Assembly: GCA_964507245.1 (NCBI GenBank)
Contig: CAZDQC010000021.1
Coordinates: 1 to 37,913 of the forward strand
Length of the DNA stretch: 37,913 bases
Direction: 5' to 3'
From: GCA-2731375 sp964507245
GTDB lineage: Bacteria > Pseudomonadota > Alphaproteobacteria > GCA-2731375
Shown: positions 26,196-33,887 of the stretch, in pieces
How positions within the stretch are numbered: the stretch's first letter is position 1
Layout: each line of letters starts with the position of its first letter
The notes under the pieces: model-generated
What the model was told of the DNA's origin: nothing
Database searches by the model: none
What the model saw: only the letters and a program-made list of their open reading frames with translations
Program-made: the position numbers and the translations under genes

Positions 26196-27088
26196 TCCCG
26201 GGTCTTAGGTAGCTCAAAATCAGCCATCCGCTCTATCACGCGTATCATTTCGCTTAAGTCCCCTTCGCGCAGACCCATGGCTAGCGCCTGGCGTATGGTT
26301 TGATAGGTGGCGGCGGCGACGTTTTGCGGAACTTCAAGGCGTTCTGCTTCCATACGCCAAAGCACGGCATCCTTTTCTATGATGTGCATGGGCGCCTCCA
26401 TGTTGAAGGCGCGGTTCAGAATGAAGTTGGGCACCTTAGTCAAGGTGGCGCTGTTTTGGCCGGAACCGGAATTCATCACGGATAATGCTTTTTCTGGATC
26501 TACGCCGCCTTTGGCCGCCATCACCAAGGCCTCGCAAGCGATCACTAGGTTGGTAAAGGACATAATGTTGTTGGAAATTTTTACCAACTGGGCTTGGCCG
26601 ACCTCTGACCCCACATAGTGGATATCTCGTGCAAATGATTGCAGGAATGGCTCTACCTGGTTGAATGCTGCTTGTGGGCCGGAGGTCACAACGGTGACGT
26701 CACCGTTCCAGGCCCGTTGTACCCCGCCAGTAATTGGAGAATCCAACATGACGATGCCCTTGGCTGCCAGGTCTGTCTCCACTTGGCCCACGGCCTCGGT
26801 TCCCATGGTACCCAAGTTTACGAATGTTGTTATTTTACTGCCTTCTAGAATCCCTTTCTCACCAGAAATGATGGCATGAAAACTGTCAATGCTGGGCATG
26901 CAGGCAAATACCACCTCGGTTTCATCCGCTACCTGTGCTGGTGAGCCAAGAATTCGAGCCTGTTTTTCCGCCAGGGAATTCGTAGCATCGGGGTTGATGT
27001 CGAACACGGCCAGAGACTTTTGCATATCCAAAATGTTGGTAGCTAGAGGTGCGCCGATACTCCCTGTACCAATGAAGCCTGCTTTCAT
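26192..27088 (-). CDS. 3-hydroxyisobutyrate dehydrogenase-family oxidoreductase
   Basis: A 298-residue beta-hydroxyacid dehydrogenase. The NAD(P) loop GTGSIG is at 7-12; DSPITGGVQRAWNGD (116-130) is the substrate-binding signature and catalytic K170 lies in KISNN (170-174). Such enzymes interconvert 3-hydroxyacids and semialdehydes, for example 3-hydroxyisobutyrate or tartronate semialdehyde; the particular substrate is not assigned. The frame continues upstream to 27208 but begins to overlap the divergent gene; I choose ATG 27088, which has GGGAGAG a few bases upstream and gives the normal family length. It converges on the amidohydrolase with a 4-base overlap and diverges from the dehalogenase-like gene across 81 bases. 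Confidence 0.88.
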   Translation of the reverse strand: MKAGFIGTGSIGAPLATNILDMQKSLAVFDINPDATNSLAEKQARILGSPAQVADETEVVFACMPSIDSFHAIISGEKGILEGSKITTFVNLGTMGTEAVGQVETDLAAKGIVMLDSPITGGVQRAWNGDVTVVTSGPQAAFNQVEPFLQSFARDIHYVGSEVGQAQLVKISNNIMSFTNLVIACEALVMAAKGGVDPEKALSVMNSGSGQNSATLTKVPNFILNRAFNMEAPMHIIEKDAVLWRMEAERLEVPQNVAAATYQTIRQALAMGLREGDLSEMIRVIERMADFELPKTRD

Positions 27089-27169
27089 TTTGGTCTCTCC
27101 CTTTGCGGTTTGTAGATCTGATTTCATGATACGATATCCACCAGATAATGGAGAGTGATCGGAGGGCGG
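27089..27169. promoter_or_regulatory. Divergent promoter region upstream of dehalogenase-like gene
   Basis: An 81-base gap with divergent starts. The dehalogenase-like ATG at 27170 is preceded by GGAGGGCGG (27161-27169), a very strong ribosome binding site, which decides that start over the in-frame GTG at 27155. No clear -35/-10 pair or operator is seen. Confidence 0.45.
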
Positions 27170-29392
27170 ATGTTTTTTACCACGAGGAGCGCCAAACGCC
27201 CTTATCATTTAGGGTCGTTCCCGATGGAGTCTCTTCCCAGGGACGATGCTGTTTTCGCAGAGGAGGCGGCCCGTCCACCTGTGCGCGCGCCAAAATTTGA
27301 TAATCCTCCCGAGGGGCCGCTGGCCAAGTCGCTCCGCACCTATTTGGATATTTTTATCGAAACTGCCGTGACCGACCCGGCGCCGGTTCGGGCCCCTGTG
27401 CCGGACGACCCATTCCGTCGTATGGTGGATGTTAAGGGGTATGGCTATTTCATGAATGCTTCCCAGATTGCGATTTGCTCTATTCCTCCAAATGCCTGGA
27501 CAATTGACGGCAAATCACGAATGCATCAATTTGCTGTTGTCCTTTTATTGGAACACGGGCGAGTGCCGGAGACCGGCAATCCTGCCCGTCAATGGATTGC
27601 TCCGGCTATTCAGGAAGCAGGTGACGCCCGCATCGGCGGTATAGCTGTTTGTTTGGCAGGGCACATTCAAAAATTGGGATTTTCCGCCTCCGCACACGTT
27701 ATGGGTGCGGGCACCCTGGATTTGGATCGTTTAGCGGTTTTGGCCGGATTGGCCGTACGGGACGGCGATACACTGGTAAATCCGTATGTCGAGGCTGGAT
27801 TTTCCATTGCTGCTGTATCCACGGACTATGAATTGACCGTGGATCGTCCGTTGTCACGTTCCGCCCTCGGCGCCATAGGATTGTTCTATTGGTTGGGCCA
27901 GGACGGAGCTACCTCCGGGCGGGAGCGGAAGCGTAGGGCGGGCCGGGCAACCCATCTCAGTGCTTATGCCATGGAGACAGTACCCCGCGTGGATCGGCCT
28001 ACGACGTTGATCCTGGATGATGAGGTGCCCAAAGTCTCCAAACGCGCGGCATTCTTCGACCGGGCGCTGCGCGGTGATTTAGGACCAAAAGCGCAAAGGG
28101 AACGGCACCGCTTCGCCTTCAAACAACCGCACACCTCAGGCATGATGGCCTCAATGCGGGCCATGGTGCCTATTCAGGGCGGGGAGCCAGCCGTTGATGC
28201 TAGGCCGGAAGATTACGATGACCCTGCTGCTAACAGCCGCGCCCTGAAATCCTTGTCCTACTTGTTGGGTGCCGATCTGACGGGCATTTGTGAAATTCCT
28301 GACTATGCCTGGTTCTCCCACGGCGCCAAGGGGGAGGAGATCACGCCATACCACAAGTTCGCCGTGGTCATGCTGATTGACCAGGAGTTCGACACCATGG
28401 AAGGGGCTGCCGGCGACGACTGGATTTCCGGTACCCAGTCCATGCGGGCCTATCTGCGCGGGGCGGAAATTTCTGGTGTCATGGGCGATACCCTGCGTCA
28501 ATTGGGTTTTCCGTCACGATCGCAAACCAACGTTGATAGCGATGTGTTGCATATTCCTTTGGTGTTGTGGGCGGGTTTAGGGGAATTATCTCGCATCGGG
28601 GAACTGGTCCTGAACCCATTTGTCGGCCCACGTTTTAAATCTGTCGTACTAACTACGGACATGCCTCTTGAAGTAGACAAACCGGTGGATTTCGGCCTGC
28701 AGTATTTTTGTGAACATTGCACGAAATGTGCTCGGGAATGTCCCTGCGACGCCATTTCGTGGGGCAAAAAGGTCATGTTCAACGGTTACGAGATGTGGAA
28801 ACCGGATGTGGAACGCTGCACCCGTTACCGCCTGACCAATGCCAAGGGATCTGCCTGTGGGCGCTGCATGAAGACCTGCCCCTTGAACAAGGTGGTGACC
28901 GCAGATGGCCCCTTGCTGGAACGAGTAGCGTCGTGGTGTGGTATCAACGCGAAATGGTTGAAACCCTTGTTAGTGCCTATTGCCGTCCGGCTGGACGATT
29001 TTTTGGGTAAGGGCAGACGCAATCCCGTCAAGAAATGGTGGTTCGATCTGGAGGTCGTGGGTGACGTCTGCGAGGAACCCATCAAAGGTGTTAGCCAACG
29101 AGACCTGGATTTGAGCCATAAGATAGATCCGTCCAAACAAAAGATGGCCTATTATCTAGCCAATATGATGCCCGTACCCAACAATCTTGATTCCCAGCCC
29201 GTGGTCCGCAAGAACGCCTTGGTTATGGGCGAAGTTTTAGAAAGCCCAATCATGGCGGCTATCCGTGCCAACAAAGGCGAACCGGCACCAAAATACAACA
29301 AACCGACCCCAGCTGATCCCGGCGGCGTCACGGGCGAGGATGTCAAGCCGGCAATATACGGAGACCCAAAGACCGAGAAAGCCGGTGCTTAG
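27170..29392 (+). CDS. Cytoplasmic reductive-dehalogenase-like cobalamin/Fe-S protein with duplicated core
   Basis: A 740-residue protein of the reductive dehalogenase superfamily. Residues 90-228 and 362-505 are two copies of one domain: ICSIPPNAW/ICEIPDYAW, QFAVVLL/KFAVVML, HIQKLGF/TLRQLGF, LVNPYVEAG/VLNPFVGPR and the TDYELTVD/TDMPLEVD end. A ferredoxin-like part follows with C514, C517, C520, C524 and C550, C563, C566, C570, each group closing in CP, enough for two [4Fe-4S] clusters. The layout (vestigial first cobalamin domain, active second, Fe-S) matches catabolic dehalogenases such as NpRdhA. No Tat or signal peptide and no RdhB anchor gene are present, so it should be cytosolic and non-respiratory. 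No flavin reductase domain is fused; a separate electron donor is needed. At the expected proton-donor Tyr, F382 appears. QueG is excluded by length and duplication. Confidence 0.85.
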   Translation: MFFTTRSAKRPYHLGSFPMESLPRDDAVFAEEAARPPVRAPKFDNPPEGPLAKSLRTYLDIFIETAVTDPAPVRAPVPDDPFRRMVDVKGYGYFMNASQIAICSIPPNAWTIDGKSRMHQFAVVLLLEHGRVPETGNPARQWIAPAIQEAGDARIGGIAVCLAGHIQKLGFSASAHVMGAGTLDLDRLAVLAGLAVRDGDTLVNPYVEAGFSIAAVSTDYELTVDRPLSRSALGAIGLFYWLGQDGATSGRERKRRAGRATHLSAYAMETVPRVDRPTTLILDDEVPKVSKRAAFFDRALRGDLGPKAQRERHRFAFKQPHTSGMMASMRAMVPIQGGEPAVDARPEDYDDPAANSRALKSLSYLLGADLTGICEIPDYAWFSHGAKGEEITPYHKFAVVMLIDQEFDTMEGAAGDDWISGTQSMRAYLRGAEISGVMGDTLRQLGFPSRSQTNVDSDVLHIPLVLWAGLGELSRIGELVLNPFVGPRFKSVVLTTDMPLEVDKPVDFGLQYFCEHCTKCARECPCDAISWGKKVMFNGYEMWKPDVERCTRYRLTNAKGSACGRCMKTCPLNKVVTADGPLLERVASWCGINAKWLKPLLVPIAVRLDDFLGKGRRNPVKKWWFDLEVVGDVCEEPIKGVSQRDLDLSHKIDPSKQKMAYYLANMMPVPNNLDSQPVVRKNALVMGEVLESPIMAAIRANKGEPAPKYNKPTPADPGGVTGEDVKPAIYGDPKTEKAGA

Positions 29393-29595
29393 CACAGATG
29401 GCAGGATACAACGTGGCCGGGGCTAAGTTCTTTTAGCTGGGGTACTTCAGCCCGGCAGTGTGGCTCTGCGTAGGGACAGCGGATATGAAAGTGGCAGCCC
29501 GACGGTGGCTAAACCGGGATAGAAACGTCGCATTGGAGTATGGTTTTTTTGTCGGATTGTCGGCTCAGGGATGGGTACGGTGGACAGCAGGCTAG
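29389..29595 (-). pseudogene. Relic of an oligopeptide/dipeptide ABC transporter ATPase C-terminus
   Basis: On the minus strand the last 39 codons read PPSGCHFHIRCPYAEPHCRA...SPGHVVSCHLC, the unmistakable C-terminal motif of DppD/OppD-type ATPases (PSGC.FH.RCP.A...C, GH..CHL). Just upstream in another frame is LLSTVPIPEPTIRQK, the motif that precedes it. The two are joined across a 7-base A run (29544-29550) by a frameshift, and an in-frame TAG (29509-29511) interrupts the normal PSPINPPSGC. The rest of the gene is absent. Its own TAA overlaps the dehalogenase-like stop by four bases. It shows that a peptide-type transporter once lay on this side. Confidence 0.75.
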
Positions 29596-29774
29596 GTCGT
29601 TGAACTTGGGCACGCGTACTCTTCTTACTTTGCATTTCGTTACATCAAATGTAGCGATGGCATCGCGATAATCGCAAATGAAAACTCCTTATCTTTTTTT
29701 GAGATCTGCCGGAATGGCCGTTTTGTTTGCCGGGAGGTCATTGACAGGGCGTCTTAGTTGCGCCGCAATAGGGC
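29596..29774. other. Intergenic remainder before ACAD-like gene
   Basis: A stretch of 179 bases with no coding or RNA feature I can support. It probably holds the promoter of the ACAD-DMT-UbiX operon and perhaps further decayed ABC-transporter sequence. Nothing palindromic stands out. Confidence 0.35.
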
Positions 29775-30941
29775 ATGGATCAGCTGAACCATTCGGAACC
29801 TGTAGTCCTCGCGAGGGCTTTGGCGAAGCCCCTTGCCAGTGCGGCAGAGGAGATTGAGCGGACTCGCCGCATTCCTGAACCCTTGTTGACGCAACTGCAC
29901 GACGCTGGTCTATTCCGTATGTTGCTGCCAGAGGAATTGGGCGGCGGCGAGGTGGAACCAGGCATCTATGTCACGGTATTGGAAGAATTGGCCCGTCATG
30001 ATGCTTCGGTCGCTTGGAACCTGTTTGTCGCCAATAGCGCTGCCCTAATCGCCCCCTATTTGGACGAAGGCGCAGCGGACAAGGTTTTTTCCAACCCCCG
30101 CACGGTGGTCGCCTGGGGCCCGCCTCATAAGGGGCTGGCAGAGGCGGCGGCCGGCGGCTACCGGGTCAGTGGAAGATGGGATTTCGCATCCGGCTGCAGG
30201 CAAGCGAATTGGATGGGTGTTCATTGCCGGGTGAAGGAAATGGACGGTAGTCTGCGTTTGAACTCTTCAGGGCACCCAACATTTCGCACTTTGCTATTTC
30301 CGGCGGATAAAGCCTCATTGCACGATACTTGGGATACTATCGGCTTGCGTGGTACGGCGTCGGATTCCTACAGTGTCGAAAATATTTTCGTGCCGGAGGC
30401 ATTTTCCGGCACTCGCGACGACCCTGCATTGCGACGGAGAAGCGGCCCTCTATATGCATTTCCTCAGCAGACCCTGTATACGGTGGGTGTTGCCGCAGTC
30501 GCGCTCGGTATTGGTCGGGCCATGTTGTCTGCCTTCTTGGATCTGGCGGCCGATAAAACACCACGCGGTCTGGCGCGGTTGGCTGACACACCCGGTATTC
30601 AGGCAGGCGTGGCAAAGGGTGAAGCAACACTTGCCTCGGCGCGGGCATATTTAATGGAAGCCCTGGCCGAGATTTTTGGCCGTGCTAAAGAGACGGAACC
30701 AATCGACGTTCCCGACCGGGCCCGGGTCCGACTGGCCTCAACACACGCAATATTTGGTGCGGCTGAGGTGACGGACTGGGTCTACAAGGCAGCTGGTGTC
30801 AGCGCGATATTTCCAGGTACGCCGTTCGAACGGCGGTTCAGGGATATGCATACCCTGACCCAGCAGATACAGGCTCGTGAAACTCATTTTGAGTCCGCGG
30901 GCAAGGTCTTATTAGGTCGCCCGCCGGAAATTTATTATTAA
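29775..30941 (+). CDS. Acyl-CoA-dehydrogenase-like flavin monooxygenase
   Basis: A 388-residue protein of the acyl-CoA dehydrogenase superfamily in its monooxygenase branch (group D, like HsaA or DszC). The N-terminal helical domain contains PEELGGGEV; WDFASGCRQANWMG marks the flavin/substrate beta-barrel; and RRFRDMHTLTQQIQ near 355-368 is the C-terminal motif typical of these flavin enzymes rather than CoA dehydrogenases. It would hydroxylate or oxidise a substrate using reduced FMN from a partner reductase. The ATG has AGGG close upstream. It is the first gene of an operon with a DMT exporter starting one base after its stop and a UbiX homologue beyond. Confidence 0.82.
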   Translation: MDQLNHSEPVVLARALAKPLASAAEEIERTRRIPEPLLTQLHDAGLFRMLLPEELGGGEVEPGIYVTVLEELARHDASVAWNLFVANSAALIAPYLDEGAADKVFSNPRTVVAWGPPHKGLAEAAAGGYRVSGRWDFASGCRQANWMGVHCRVKEMDGSLRLNSSGHPTFRTLLFPADKASLHDTWDTIGLRGTASDSYSVENIFVPEAFSGTRDDPALRRRSGPLYAFPQQTLYTVGVAAVALGIGRAMLSAFLDLAADKTPRGLARLADTPGIQAGVAKGEATLASARAYLMEALAEIFGRAKETEPIDVPDRARVRLASTHAIFGAAEVTDWVYKAAGVSAIFPGTPFERRFRDMHTLTQQIQARETHFESAGKVLLGRPPEIYY

Positions 30942-31850
30942 ATGTCGGACACAGTTATTTTGGCGCCTACATGGCGCGCCAACTTCCTTGGTCTTCTGTT
31001 GGTTTTGCTGGGCGGATTGTTCATTACTACGTTGACCTGGATCGTTCGCAGCGTGGCCGATGATATAAATCCATTGCAGGCGGGCTTCATGCGCTACGCC
31101 TTTGGGACTTTGTTGTTGTTGCCCATGGTATTCAAATTCAAAGCCACCGATTTGGCACCGCGGCTGGTTGGCGGTCACATCATTCGCAGCATCGTGCACG
31201 CCATCAGTGTGCTGCTTTGGTTCTACGCCGTAACCAAAATTTCCTTGGCGGATTTGACGGCCTTAAGCTTCACGTCACCCGTATTTATCACTATTGGAGC
31301 GTTCTTGTTTCTGGGGGAATCCTTTAGCTATCGCCGGCTAGGCGGCATTGTCACCGCCTTCGTCGGCGCCGTAATCATATTGCGGCCAGGGGTTGAAGCC
31401 ATTTCGCTTGGCGCAATCGCAATATTGATTTCGGTACCTTTTCAAGCTGCGTCCACTCTGATCGGCAAGCACCTTGCGCCGCGGACGTCGACCTACGCCA
31501 TGGTGTTTTATCTTTCCCTCTTTGTGACCCTGACCAGTCTGATACCAACCTTGTTCGTTTGGAAAATGCCATCCCTGCATACTTGCACCTTAACTTTCGG
31601 AGCCGCCGTCATGGCTACCTGCGCACATTTTTGCTGGACTAAATCATTCCAGATAGCTGATTTGTCTTTCACACAACCAGGAATGTATTTCACGCTGATC
31701 TGGGCCGTTGCTATAGGTTTTTTCATTTATGATGAACGGCCCGATGTCTGGTCAGGGGCCGGAGCGGCTATTATTATCGCAGCCACGGCATATATCGCCG
31801 CGCGCGAACGACGAGCTAGCATGATGAAAGATGTGAGTGAGAGATCATGA
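30942..31850 (+). CDS. DMT-superfamily (EamA) transporter
   Basis: A 302-residue membrane protein with about ten hydrophobic segments, in two EamA repeats of five. The first repeat opens near residue 14 (LGLLLVLLGGLFITTLTW) and the second near residue 145. It fits drug/metabolite exporters of the RhaT/EamA group; the solute cannot be read from the sequence. Its ATG directly follows the previous TAA, and its own end overlaps the UbiX start as ATGA, so all three genes are translated as one unit. It may export an intermediate made by the neighbouring flavoprotein. Confidence 0.85.
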   Translation: MSDTVILAPTWRANFLGLLLVLLGGLFITTLTWIVRSVADDINPLQAGFMRYAFGTLLLLPMVFKFKATDLAPRLVGGHIIRSIVHAISVLLWFYAVTKISLADLTALSFTSPVFITIGAFLFLGESFSYRRLGGIVTAFVGAVIILRPGVEAISLGAIAILISVPFQAASTLIGKHLAPRTSTYAMVFYLSLFVTLTSLIPTLFVWKMPSLHTCTLTFGAAVMATCAHFCWTKSFQIADLSFTQPGMYFTLIWAVAIGFFIYDERPDVWSGAGAAIIIAATAYIAARERRASMMKDVSERS

Positions 31851-32416
31851 ACCTGCCCCTAGTCGTTGGGATTACTGGTGCCAGTGGCGTCATCTACGGC
31901 GTCGAAATCCTGCGCGCCCTGAAGACGCTGGAGGTGCCTACCCATTTGATTATAACCGAAGCTGGCGCCCGGACCCTAATTCTGGAAACCGAAATCGCCC
32001 TGGCCGAAATCAAGGCATTGGCTGACGTAGTGCATTCTAACAGGGATATCGCAGCTTCCATCTCGTCTGGCTCTTTTTTGACGCGGGGTATGATCGTGGC
32101 GCCTTGTTCCATTAAAACGCTGTCTTCGATCGCCAATTCCTATGACGCGAACTTGGTTGCTCGCGCGGCGGACGTAACTTTAAAGGAGAGGCGACCCTTG
32201 GTACTCATGGTGCGGGAAACACCTCTGCATAAAGGTCATTTGGATCTCATGACGCGGGCGGCAGATTATGGAGCGACGATCCTACCCCCCATGCCGGCCT
32301 TTTATCACAAGCCCCAGATCTTGCAGGACATCGTTGATCAGGGGGTCGCACGCGCACTAGACCAACTAGGCATCACGCATTCTCTGTTTCCACGATGGGA
32401 TGACCAGAATACCTAG
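31847..32416 (+). CDS. ubiX: UbiX-family flavin prenyltransferase
   Basis: A 189-residue member of the UbiX/Pad1 family. The FMN loop GITGASG is at 8-14, APCSIKTLSSIA at 85-96, the RETPLH block at 123-128 and the PAFY-type tyrosine at Y153; all are conserved. UbiX attaches a dimethylallyl group to FMN, giving prenyl-FMN, the cofactor of UbiD decarboxylases. No UbiD gene lies in the window, so the client is elsewhere, or the gene serves another decarboxylation step. The ATG overlaps the transporter stop as ATGA. This is a well-kept UbiX by motif; whether it is the ubiquinone copy or a catabolic one is open. The absence of any ubiquinone gene nearby favours catabolic. Confidence 0.92.
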   Translation: MNLPLVVGITGASGVIYGVEILRALKTLEVPTHLIITEAGARTLILETEIALAEIKALADVVHSNRDIAASISSGSFLTRGMIVAPCSIKTLSSIANSYDANLVARAADVTLKERRPLVLMVRETPLHKGHLDLMTRAADYGATILPPMPAFYHKPQILQDIVDQGVARALDQLGITHSLFPRWDDQNT

Positions 32417-32468
32417 GTTTCGAAATCCGGCTCCGTCCACCGAGCGCCGCTTGGCAATAATTGGGGGA

Positions 32469-33419
32469 TCATGGCATCGCCATAGGATTACTTTGTTCTA
32501 AATCTCTGTTGGCCCGTGCGTCTGCGGCTTCTGTCACAAGCCAGTCTCGGAAGGCGCGTACTTTTGGCTGCCGCTCCGCACCCGGCGGATAGACTAGCCA
32601 GTGAGAAAAGGGAAGAGGCAGGCCGAGGTCGAAAGGCCGGACCAGCCGGCCCGCTGCCAAATCGTCTGCTACCAGGGCGCGCCGGCCCAGAGCGACGCCC
32701 TGGCCCTCGATCGCCGCTTGCACCACCATGGTCCAGGGCGCCAAGGTCATGCCATGGCTGGGATCCACACCCTTGGCGCGGGCGGCTTGCAGCCACATGC
32801 GCCAGTCGGGCGTTACGTCATCGGGCATGGGCGTTCCATCATGTAACAAGCGATGATGGCGCAATTGGCCCAAGCTATGCAGACCTTGTGGCCCATCCAG
32901 CAGGGTGGGGCTGCACACTGGAAATACTTCCTCGCCCAGCAGCCAAATCGCCTCTAGACCCTCATAATGGCCCAGGCCAAAACGCACGGCACAATCCATT
33001 TCATCCTGGTGAAAATCTACTAATTCCATGTTGGCGCTGATGCGGACCTCAATATCCGGGTGGGCTGCTTGAAATCGGTCCAATCGGGGAATTAGCCATT
33101 TGGAAGCAAATGACGGAGACGAGGATAGATTCAATGGCCCTCCGGACTGTGCCTGGCGCACTTCGGCGACGGCATTGTCCAGTTGGTCGAACCCATCGCT
33201 TAATTTTGGCAGCAACAGCCGGCCATATTCAGTCAGGGCCAGGGCCCGGTTCATGCGGCGAAACAGATTAACGCTCAGTTGGCCTTCCAGCCCCTTAATC
33301 TGCTGGCTGATTGCCGCAGGCGTAACGTTCAGTTCAATGGCGGCAGCGGAAATGCTTAAAAGCCGCGCGGCGGCCTCGAATGCGCGCAGACTGTTTAGCG
33401 AGGGTAAACGCCGGACCAA
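32469..33419 (-). CDS. LysR-type transcriptional regulator, GcvA-like
   Basis: A 316-residue LysR regulator. The N-terminal helix-turn-helix (RLPSLNSLRAFEAAAR, then VTPAAISQQIKGLEGQL) is of the GcvA/AmpR group, followed by the two-lobed inducer-binding domain (SPSFASKWLIPRLDRF...DCAVRFG...GVALGRR). No ATG opens the frame. I choose TTG 33419, which has GGAGG five bases upstream; the frame reaches TTG 33437 as an alternative. Its likely targets are its own promoter and the neighbours: two palindromic T-N11-A boxes lie at 33444 and 33554. The effector is unknown. Confidence 0.9.
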   Translation of the reverse strand: MVRRLPSLNSLRAFEAAARLLSISAAAIELNVTPAAISQQIKGLEGQLSVNLFRRMNRALALTEYGRLLLPKLSDGFDQLDNAVAEVRQAQSGGPLNLSSSPSFASKWLIPRLDRFQAAHPDIEVRISANMELVDFHQDEMDCAVRFGLGHYEGLEAIWLLGEEVFPVCSPTLLDGPQGLHSLGQLRHHRLLHDGTPMPDDVTPDWRMWLQAARAKGVDPSHGMTLAPWTMVVQAAIEGQGVALGRRALVADDLAAGRLVRPFDLGLPLPFSHWLVYPPGAERQPKVRAFRDWLVTEAADARANRDLEQSNPMAMP

Positions 33420-33443
33420 AGCGGCCTCCAAAGGCAATTCAGA

Positions 33444-33456
33444 TTAGAATTTCTAA
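33444..33456. promoter_or_regulatory. Palindromic T-N11-A box overlapping the LysR leader
   Basis: TTAGAATTTCTAA is an inverted repeat TTAGAA-t-TTCTAA and fits the LysR-box rule T-N11-A exactly. It lies about 25 bases before the TTG start, where binding would block transcription, so autorepression is likely (inference from family behaviour). Confidence 0.5.
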
Positions 33457-33553
33457 AACATCATATAGAAAGTCTTTGTTGTTGATCTAACAGTTTTTTC
33501 TTAAATTTACAACATAACCCGTAATGTTCTCAAACCCAGTTTTAAAATTTGGG

Positions 33554-33566
33554 ATAGAATTTCTAA
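33554..33566. promoter_or_regulatory. Second T-N11-A box copy, 110 bases away
   Basis: ATAGAATTTCTAA differs from the first box by one base and keeps the TAGAA-t-TTCTA palindrome. A spacing of 110 bases is about 10.5 helical turns. A position between the LysR gene and the plus-strand terminator suggests a divergent target. Confidence 0.45.
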
Positions 33567-33676
33567 TTGAATAGAAGTGTCATCAATCCAAAGATGCAGA
33601 CACCTGGCCGATAGCAGGCCCCGCTGAAGGCCCGGTTGAGGCGCCCTGGAAGTTTCAGGGCGCCTCTTTTCCTTTT
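33567..33676 (+). ncRNA. Candidate small RNA ending at an intrinsic terminator
   Basis: The terminator at 33638 has no plus-strand gene before it. From 33567 the DNA becomes GC-rich, with GGCC-ccgctgaa-GGCC able to form a stem (33617-33632) before the terminator hairpin. A short RNA here, perhaps controlled by the LysR box at 33554, would explain it. It is equally possible that the LysR target gene was deleted and only its terminator remains. No family is recognised. Confidence 0.25.
33638..33676 (+). terminator. Rho-independent terminator on plus strand
   Basis: GAGGCGCCCTG (33638-33648) pairs with CAGGGCGCCTC (33656-33666), an 11-base perfect stem with a 7-base loop, followed by TTTTCCTTTT. 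The T-rich tail is on the plus side only, so it ends plus-strand transcription, although the flanking genes are both on the minus strand. Confidence 0.85.
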
Positions 33677-33887
33677 AAAATTTTCATTTACTTTTTTCAA
33701 TCCTGAGGGCCGCATGCTCTAAATTATCTACGGGGGAGACAGGAATTTCTTGCCTGATCAGCACCACACCGGTGACGGAGAAAGATGCCGAAATGCTAAA
33801 ACGTTAAGCCAATATAATAGAGGGGCTAGTCAAAAGATTCGTCGTCCAAACCATAATTAATTGAGGATTGACAGGCGGGCATACAAC

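Larger units (their letters stand above)
33438..33887. other. AT-rich 450-base intergenic region before LysR gene
   Basis: It holds the two T-N11-A boxes, a promoter-like AT-rich stretch, a plus-strand terminator (33638-33676) and a weak TTGACA at 33868-33873. No ORF above about 60 codons is convincing; a tiny MQTPGR frame at 33593 has no ribosome binding site. The minus-strand acyl-CoA synthetase ends at 33888 without an evident T-run hairpin of its own. Confidence 0.5.

Noticed and set aside
27170..29392. Epoxyqueuosine reductase QueG
   Set aside because: QueG is about half this length, has one cobalamin domain, and lacks the duplicated N-terminal part.
32516..33040. 174-residue plus-strand frame
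   Set aside because: It is antisense to the LysR regulator and Pro/Arg-rich, typical of a shadow frame.
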